A stretch of DNA of 64,000 bases, from the NCBI GenBank assembly GCA_036378675.1, contig DASUWA010000001.1, positions 37,378 through 101,377 of the forward strand. The letters run 5' to 3'. This document shows, piece after piece, positions 59,903 to 64,000 of this stretch. The DNA is from Acidimicrobiales bacterium (GTDB taxonomy: Bacteria; Actinomycetota; Acidimicrobiia; Acidimicrobiales; Palsa-688). The position numbers were made by a program, and so were the translations under genes. Positions within the stretch are counted from its first letter, which is position 1, and each line of letters starts with the position of its first letter. A model generated the notes under the pieces. It was not told the DNA's origin and searched no databases. It was given only the letters and a program-made list of their open reading frames with translations.

Positions 59903-61199
59903 CGTGGTTGACGCCGTAGTCGTGGGCGCCGGGCCCGCCGGATCGGCCGCCGCTCTGGCGCTAGCCCGCGCCGGTCGATCCGTGATCCTTCTGGAACGCG
60001 GGCCTTTCCCGGGCTCGAAGAACCTGTACGGCGGGGTTGTTTACGCACGAGTCCTCGACGGGGTCATCCCCCGCTGGTGGGAGGAGGTCCCGGTCCAGCG
60101 CTGGGTGGTCCGCCGGTCGACGATGGTCCTCACCGAGACTCAGTCCTTGAGCGTGGACATGCGAACGTCTTCGTGGGGCGACGCGCCGTACAACGGGATG
60201 ACTGTGTACCGAGCTGACTTCGATCAGTGGCTCGCAGGTCACGCAGTCGCGGCGGGGGCCAATCTCGTCACGTCGACGGTCGCAACCGGCCTGATCTGGG
60301 ACGGCTCAGGCCGCGTAGTAGGCGTGAAGACAGACCGCCCGGATGGCAACATTCGCGCACAGGTCGTCATCGCATGCGACGGCGTCAACTCATTCCTGGC
60401 GAAAGAAGCCGGACTGCTCCCTCAGGCCGATGCCGCCCACCACACACTCGGAGTCAAAGAGGTGCTCTCACTGCCCGCCGAGACCATCGACGAACGATTC
60501 GGTCTCGGCCCCGACGAAGGGCTCGACATCGAGATGGTCGGCGTCACCCGCGGCATTCCCGGTGGCGGTTTCCTCTATACCAACCGCGACACGGTAAGCC
60601 TCGGTGTCGTCGTATCGCTGAAGGGCCTCGCCGACGCGAAGGTACGTCCCGAAGAGCTGATCGCGGATCTCAAGGCTCACCCGACCATCGCACCTTGGCT
60701 GCGCGGCGCGACCTTGAAGGAGTACGGCGCTCATCTGATCCCCGAGGGCGGATACGACACAATGCCGCCGCTTACAGCCGACGGACTCATGGTTGCGGGC
60801 GACGCCGCCGGGATGACCTTGGCCGCCGGCATATGGCTAGAAGGAGTCAACTTCGCCATCGGGGCGGGTCTCGCTGCGGGCAAGGCAGCTACGGATGCGA
60901 TCGCCGCCGGTGACACCACGACCGCCGGCCTCGCCGGCTACCGGCGTGCTTTGGAATCGAACTTCGTCCTCAAGGATCATCAGCGCCTCAGACGGGCCCC
61001 GGGACTGGTCCTCTCGCAACGGATGCAAGGTCCGTACCCGAAGCTGATGTGCGACGTGGCCGAGCGAATGTTCACCGTGACCAACCCTGAACCCAAGCCT
61101 GGACTGGTGCTGCTCTTGCGACGGGCCGCAAAGGAGCAAGGGGTGCGGTGGAGGGACCTGGTCCGGGACGGCATCGAGACGATACGGGTATTCAGATGA
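59895..61199 (+). CDS. FixC/ETF:quinone oxidoreductase-like flavoprotein
   Basis: The 434-residue protein has VVVGAGPAGSAAALALARAG at the N-terminus (FAD-binding), a central substrate/quinone-side region and GLMVAGDAAGMTLAAGIWLE. These match the FixC family, which takes electrons from an ETF and gives them to quinone. TTG 59895 overlaps the EtfA end; GTG 59904 is an alternative start. No transmembrane helix is seen, so membrane contact would be by an amphipathic surface. Confidence 0.85.
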   Translation: MPDVVDAVVVGAGPAGSAAALALARAGRSVILLERGPFPGSKNLYGGVVYARVLDGVIPRWWEEVPVQRWVVRRSTMVLTETQSLSVDMRTSSWGDAPYNGMTVYRADFDQWLAGHAVAAGANLVTSTVATGLIWDGSGRVVGVKTDRPDGNIRAQVVIACDGVNSFLAKEAGLLPQADAAHHTLGVKEVLSLPAETIDERFGLGPDEGLDIEMVGVTRGIPGGGFLYTNRDTVSLGVVVSLKGLADAKVRPEELIADLKAHPTIAPWLRGATLKEYGAHLIPEGGYDTMPPLTADGLMVAGDAAGMTLAAGIWLEGVNFAIGAGLAAGKAATDAIAAGDTTTAGLAGYRRALESNFVLKDHQRLRRAPGLVLSQRMQGPYPKLMCDVAERMFTVTNPEPKPGLVLLLRRAAKEQGVRWRDLVRDGIETIRVFR

Positions 61200-61492
61200 C
61201 CGCAAGATGGCAGTCGGTTTCGTTCGATGAGCGGATGTCAACCGTCGAGTTCCGGGTCGGCGAACGTGCTCACATCGTCGTCGACTCCGACGTGTGCGAA
61301 TCCTGCACGACGCGCGCCTGCGTGACCGCCTGCCCGGCAAACCTCTTCGCGCCTACCTCGAGTGGGGGCATCCTCTTCAACTACGAGGAGTGCTTCGAAT
61401 GCGGCACCTGCTACATGGTGTGCAACGAAGAAGGCGCGATCACGTGGACGTATCCCGATGGCGGCCAAGGAGTCGTGTTCCGCCATGGGTGA
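61196..61492 (+). CDS. FixX-like ferredoxin
   Basis: The 98-residue ferredoxin-like protein has two cysteine clusters, CESCTTRACVTACP and CFECGTCYMVC, matching FixX proteins that act with FixC. ATG 61196 overlaps the FixC-like stop (ATGA). Its stop lies in the first unit of a 13-bp tandem repeat that separates it from EtfB. Confidence 0.88.
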   Translation: MTARWQSVSFDERMSTVEFRVGERAHIVVDSDVCESCTTRACVTACPANLFAPTSSGGILFNYEECFECGTCYMVCNEEGAITWTYPDGGQGVVFRHG

Positions 61493-61577
61493 GCCCGATG
61501 GGTGAGCTCGGTGGGTGAGCTCGAGCGATGAGCTCGATGGGTGAGCTGAGTGGGTGAGCTCGAGCGATGAGCGCGAG
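61487..61577 (+). repeat. 13-bp tandem repeat spanning the FixX stop and EtfB start
   Basis: Five blocks each begin GGGTGAGC (61487, 61500, 61513, 61539, 61552) and are 13, 13, 26, 13 and 26 bp long, totalling exactly seven 13-bp units. The last block contains the EtfB start codon (61567) and the third contains a near copy of that start region (GAGCTCGAGCGATGAGC). Confidence 0.85.
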
Positions 61578-62508
61578 TGCCGAGGTCGTCGTCGCCTGCC
61601 TCGCACCGGCGGATCAGAGACCGGAGGTCGATCCGTTGTCGGGAGAGGTCGTGGTCAACGACGCGATGGCAAGCCTCTCGGCTGCGGACGCGGCAGCGCT
61701 GGAGTACGCGCTCCGTGCCGGCGAGGCCTGGGGCGCTCGGGTCATGGCCGTCGCCGCCGGCGGTGCTTCCGTCGTCCCGGCGCTGCGCGAGGCCGCGTCG
61801 CTGGGAGCCGAAGTGCTTCGCGTTCCCCTGCCGTCCGCCCATGACTCGCTGCACGGCCCCCGTCGATGCGAGGGGACGGAACTCGCCGGCGACCCGGGTG
61901 TCGTGACTGCAGTCCTTTCGTCCGCTATTCGCGCTTCCGGCACGCCGGCGCTGGTGGTGTGCGGTGACCGGTCGTCGTTGTCGGGCGCCGGCGCAGTGCC
62001 GGCGATGCTTGCCCACCATCTCGGTGCGGCCCAGGCCCTCGGGTTGGTGGCGATGGAATTCGAATCCGGCGGTGTCGTCCTCGGGCAGCGCCGTCTAGAT
62101 GGAGGGTGGCGGGAGAGGATCCGCTTGACCGCGCCGGCGGTCTGCTCGGTTGAGGCCGCCGGCGTTCGCTTGCGGCGCGCTTCTCTGAATGCGGCCCTCG
62201 CGGCTGCCTCGGTTCAGGTGCCAATCGCGTCTTCTTCCGCGACGGCCGCGGCGGCCGCGGCGGGCGCTGCCGGCGCTGCTCGGGTACACGCCGGCGCTCC
62301 GCGCTTCTACCGACCCCGGACCAAGGTGATCCCCCCGCCAGCCGGAGGGACCCACGAGCGGATCCTGTCCCTCACCGGTGCGCTCGTTCAACGGGAGCCG
62401 CCCCGGGTGGTCGGCCCGGTCGCCCCCGCCGAGGCGGCCCGAGAACTCCTCGAGTTCCTTCGGCGCGCCGGCGTGGAGGTCGGTCAGGCCGGTGACGCCG
62501 GCGGGTGA
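61567..62508 (+). CDS. Electron transfer flavoprotein beta subunit (EtfB-like)
   Basis: The 313-residue ETF partner has a recognisable beta-type ending, THERILSLTGALVQREPPRV then EAARELLEFLRRAGVEV. The AMP/FAD-site part is less conserved than in classical EtfB, and an Ala-rich run (about 220-240) is present. It is separated from EtfA by FixC-like and FixX-like, so the order is A-C-X-B rather than the usual fixABCX. Several alternative starts exist in the upstream repeat. Confidence 0.8.
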   Translation: MSASAEVVVACLAPADQRPEVDPLSGEVVVNDAMASLSAADAAALEYALRAGEAWGARVMAVAAGGASVVPALREAASLGAEVLRVPLPSAHDSLHGPRRCEGTELAGDPGVVTAVLSSAIRASGTPALVVCGDRSSLSGAGAVPAMLAHHLGAAQALGLVAMEFESGGVVLGQRRLDGGWRERIRLTAPAVCSVEAAGVRLRRASLNAALAAASVQVPIASSSATAAAAAAGAAGAARVHAGAPRFYRPRTKVIPPPAGGTHERILSLTGALVQREPPRVVGPVAPAEAARELLEFLRRAGVEVGQAGDAGG

Positions 62509-62560
62509 CCCCGCCGAGATCCACCTTTGACCGATCGCAGGGCGCCAAACTGGCGAGCCC

Positions 62561-62707
62561 ATGGCAGAAGAACCCGCCCGGACGACGGAGTGCCGCTCAC
62601 CGCTCGGCATATTCGAGGAATGCCCTCATTGCGGAGGCCGGATGACGAACGAACACGCCCACTACCGTTGCGAGGATTGCGGCTGGCGGGACTCCTGCTG
62701 CGACTGA
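62561..62707 (+). CDS. 48-residue zinc-ribbon protein
   Basis: A short frame at ATG 62561 encodes a compact zinc ribbon: ECPHCGGRM, then YRCEDCGWRDSCCD at the C-terminus. The two CxxC pairs lie at 21/24 and 37/40, with extra Cys at 11, 46 and 47. It is 52 bp after EtfB on the same strand and is probably the last gene of the redox cluster. Function unknown. It would be missed by a length cut-off of 60 residues. Confidence 0.7.
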   Translation: MAEEPARTTECRSPLGIFEECPHCGGRMTNEHAHYRCEDCGWRDSCCD

Positions 62708-62760
62708 TACGACTGATGCGACTGATGCAACTTGCGACGGATGCGACGGATGCGACTGAG
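62700..62760 (+). repeat. 9-bp tandem repeat after the zinc-ribbon gene
   Basis: Units GCGACTGAT, ACGACTGAT, GCGACTGAT, then a 7-base GCAACTT, then GCGACGGAT twice and GCGACTGAG. The zinc-ribbon stop lies in the first unit. Confidence 0.8.
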
Positions 62761-62811
62761 CGCACCGAGCGGCGGCGCAGACGAGTCCGTCCGCCAACTC
62801 TCACAAGGTGT

Positions 62812-62845
62812 GTAGAGAAAAGGAACCCTGGTTCCCTTTCTCTAC
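62812..62845. promoter_or_regulatory. 34-bp near-perfect palindrome upstream of the TetR gene
   Basis: GTAGAGAAAAGGAACC, a 2-bp centre (CT), then GGTTCCCTTTCTCTAC: 15 of 16 positions pair. It lies 78 bp before the TetR start. It fits an operator for a dimeric or tetrameric regulator; as RNA it would be a strong hairpin, but without a T-run. Confidence 0.6.
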
Positions 62846-62923
62846 CCGGCGCCCTCCCCTGCCGCATGAGAGCGATAGGGAACCGAGCCCTACGATAAGC
62901 CGCGTGCTCAACATGGTGTCCAC

Positions 62924-63613
62924 GTGACCGAGCCGGTCCGGCGCAAGTGGCGTGGCATCGAACCCGACGCACGCACCGCTGAGCGACGACAACGACTGAT
63001 CGACGCGGCCATCGACCTCCTCTCCACGGAGGGCCTGAGTGGCACCACTGTGAGAGCGGTATGTGCCCGGGCCGGGCTGCACAGCCGCTACTTCTACGAG
63101 AGCTTCGAAGACATCGACACTCTGCTCGTTGCCGTCTTCGACCAACTTTCGGCCAGCTTCCTCGAAGAGGTCTCCGCAGCGGCCGAGGCGGCCCCGGACG
63201 ACCCGAAGGCCCGGCTCCAGGCGGCGGTCCAGAAGTCCGCGGAGATCGTCACCCGCCAGACTCACCTGGTACGCATCCTGAACGTTGAAGCCATTGGTAA
63301 CGAGCAACTCAACCGGCGCCGGATCCGCATGCTCCACGACATCGCATGGATGATCGAGCAGGATGCATACCGGGTCTACGGCGCGCCGGCGCAGGGCGAG
63401 CAGATCGGCACTCTGTCGGCCCGCTTTCTGGCTGCGGGTTTCGCCGAGTTGCTCATCGCATGGGTCGGAGGCGAACTGGACGCCGAAGCGGAAGAGCTGG
63501 CTGCGGACGCGACCGAGCTGATGCTGGCGGTCTCGGAGAAGGCCCGGCAGCTCGCCCTCTCTCGGGCCGCGGAGCGGCCGCGAACGTCACGCCGCAGCCG
63601 AGGCACCGCCTGA
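62924..63613 (+). CDS. TetR-family transcriptional regulator
   Basis: The 229-residue repressor has an N-terminal helix-turn-helix (RQRLIDAAIDLLSTEGLSGT then VRAVCARAGLHSRYFYESFE) and an all-helical ligand domain with LLIAWVGGEL near the end. The start region (GTG 62924) is preceded by a 34-bp palindrome that may be its operator. It lies between the redox cluster and an FAD oxidoreductase and could regulate either. It is not similar to the mycofactocin regulator MftR. Confidence 0.88.
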   Translation: MTEPVRRKWRGIEPDARTAERRQRLIDAAIDLLSTEGLSGTTVRAVCARAGLHSRYFYESFEDIDTLLVAVFDQLSASFLEEVSAAAEAAPDDPKARLQAAVQKSAEIVTRQTHLVRILNVEAIGNEQLNRRRIRMLHDIAWMIEQDAYRVYGAPAQGEQIGTLSARFLAAGFAELLIAWVGGELDAEAEELAADATELMLAVSEKARQLALSRAAERPRTSRRSRGTA

Positions 63614-63637
63614 AGTCAACCCGGGCATCCGGCCTTG

Positions 63638-63666
63638 TTGACTACGGGTGTATCCAACTATATGCT
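63638..63666 (+). promoter_or_regulatory. Sigma-70-type leaderless promoter
   Basis: TTGACT (63638-63643), a 17-bp spacer, then TATGCT (63661-63666). Transcription is expected at about 63673, next to ATG 63675, so the mRNA would be leaderless. This is the best promoter in the window. Confidence 0.7.
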
Positions 63667-63674
63667 GCGACGGG

Positions 63675-64000
63675 ATGGCAGGCACCGCTGACCGCTTCGT
63701 GGTCGCCGGCGGGAGCGTGGCTGGGCTGGCCACCGCGCTGGCTCTCGGTCGCGCCGGCGCTGACGTCGTCGTGGTCGAGCGTGACGTCATCCCTGAGGTC
63801 AACGACGCCGAGACGGCGTTCGGGGTAGAGCGGCCCGGTGTTCCGCAATCGCATTTCTTGCACGCGTTTCTGGCGAGGATGGTCAAGGTCCTGCGGGAGC
63901 GTTTTCCAGACGTGCTCGACGACCTGCTCGAAGCCGGCGCCAGGATCGACCGGCCGCCGGCAGCGGATCAGATCCTGGACGAGAACGTGTGCATGCTCCT
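63675..64000 (+). CDS. FAD-dependent oxidoreductase, cut by window edge
   Basis: The frame starts at ATG 63675 and stays open to the end (108 residues). It begins MAGTADRFVVAGGSVAGLAT with the FAD-binding GxxxxG-type loop (GGSVAGLATALALGRAGA), then VVVVERD. GVPQSHFLHAFLARMVKVLR follows, as in actinobacterial FAD-dependent monooxygenase or geranylgeranyl-reductase-like flavoproteins. The catalytic part is outside the window, so the substrate is unknown. Confidence 0.85.
   Translation, partial: MAGTADRFVVAGGSVAGLATALALGRAGADVVVVERDVIPEVNDAETAFGVERPGVPQSHFLHAFLARMVKVLRERFPDVLDDLLEAGARIDRPPAADQILDENVCML

Noticed and set aside
62924..63613. TetR regulator as MftR, the mycofactocin regulator
   Set aside because: Its helix-turn-helix region does not resemble MftR, and no mycofactocin biosynthetic gene is in the window.

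Overview
The window is about 64 kb of high-GC actinobacterial chromosome, most probably from the class Acidimicrobiia or a relative. The evidence is a complete Pup-proteasome locus, a GarA/FtsR locus arranged as in mycobacteria, OpcA next to Zwf, a MarP-type periplasmic protease, a HelY helicase and a DUF4193 protein. No rRNA, tRNA, CRISPR array or insertion sequence was recognised. Genes are densely packed, with many 4-bp ATGA or GTGA stop/start overlaps. A recurring TAnnnT hexamer 6-8 nt before start codons suggests that leaderless transcription is common.

Layout. 1-1147: left-truncated MFS exporter (minus). 1262-11532 (plus): phosphatidyltransferase, sugar-nucleotide transferase with a decayed phosphomannomutase domain, then gcvH, FHA (GarA-like), FtsR-like MerR, bifunctional-nuclease-family protein, second MerR, gcvT, gcvPA and gcvPB. 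This gives the glycine cleavage system (without L protein) interleaved with regulators as in Mycobacterium. 11509-15295 (minus): XerC-like recombinase, SufR-like regulator, queA and an SDR enzyme. 15300-21900: small genes, including a 40-aa very basic eL41-like protein, an alpha/beta hydrolase, an uncharacterised Arg-rich protein, Nudix, GNAT, an acidic DUF4193 protein and a LysM transglycosylase.

21898-40212 (minus): a double-length ThyX-like protein, helY, tatC, tatA, small genes, lepB, pafC, pafB, pafA, acs, prcA, prcB, pup, dop and arc/mpa. Only a glycerophosphodiesterase (28067) is on the plus strand. Pup already ends in Gly-Gly-Glu, so the deamidation step of Dop should not be needed. 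Acetyl-CoA synthetase sits between prcA and pafA. A ferredoxin is divergent from arc.

40670-46272 (minus): MarP protease, TrmI (m1A58), TtuA and TtuB (2-thiolation of U54), three small membrane proteins and a DacB-type carboxypeptidase. TrmI plus TtuAB is a compact set for tRNA T-loop modification. TtuB carries two extra residues after its terminal Gly-Gly.

46382-54965 (plus): fatty-acid desaturase, a hypothetical protein, then tkt, tal, zwf, opcA and pgl (pentose phosphate pathway) and a LOG-family protein. 54973-62707 (plus): two OYE/FadH-type flavin oxidoreductases, EtfA, FixC-like, FixX-like, EtfB and a 48-aa zinc ribbon. This coupled redox cluster resembles the OYE and ETF families associated with mycofactocin, although no mycofactocin biosynthesis gene is visible. 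The window ends with a TetR regulator and the start of an FAD oxidoreductase behind a clear leaderless promoter.
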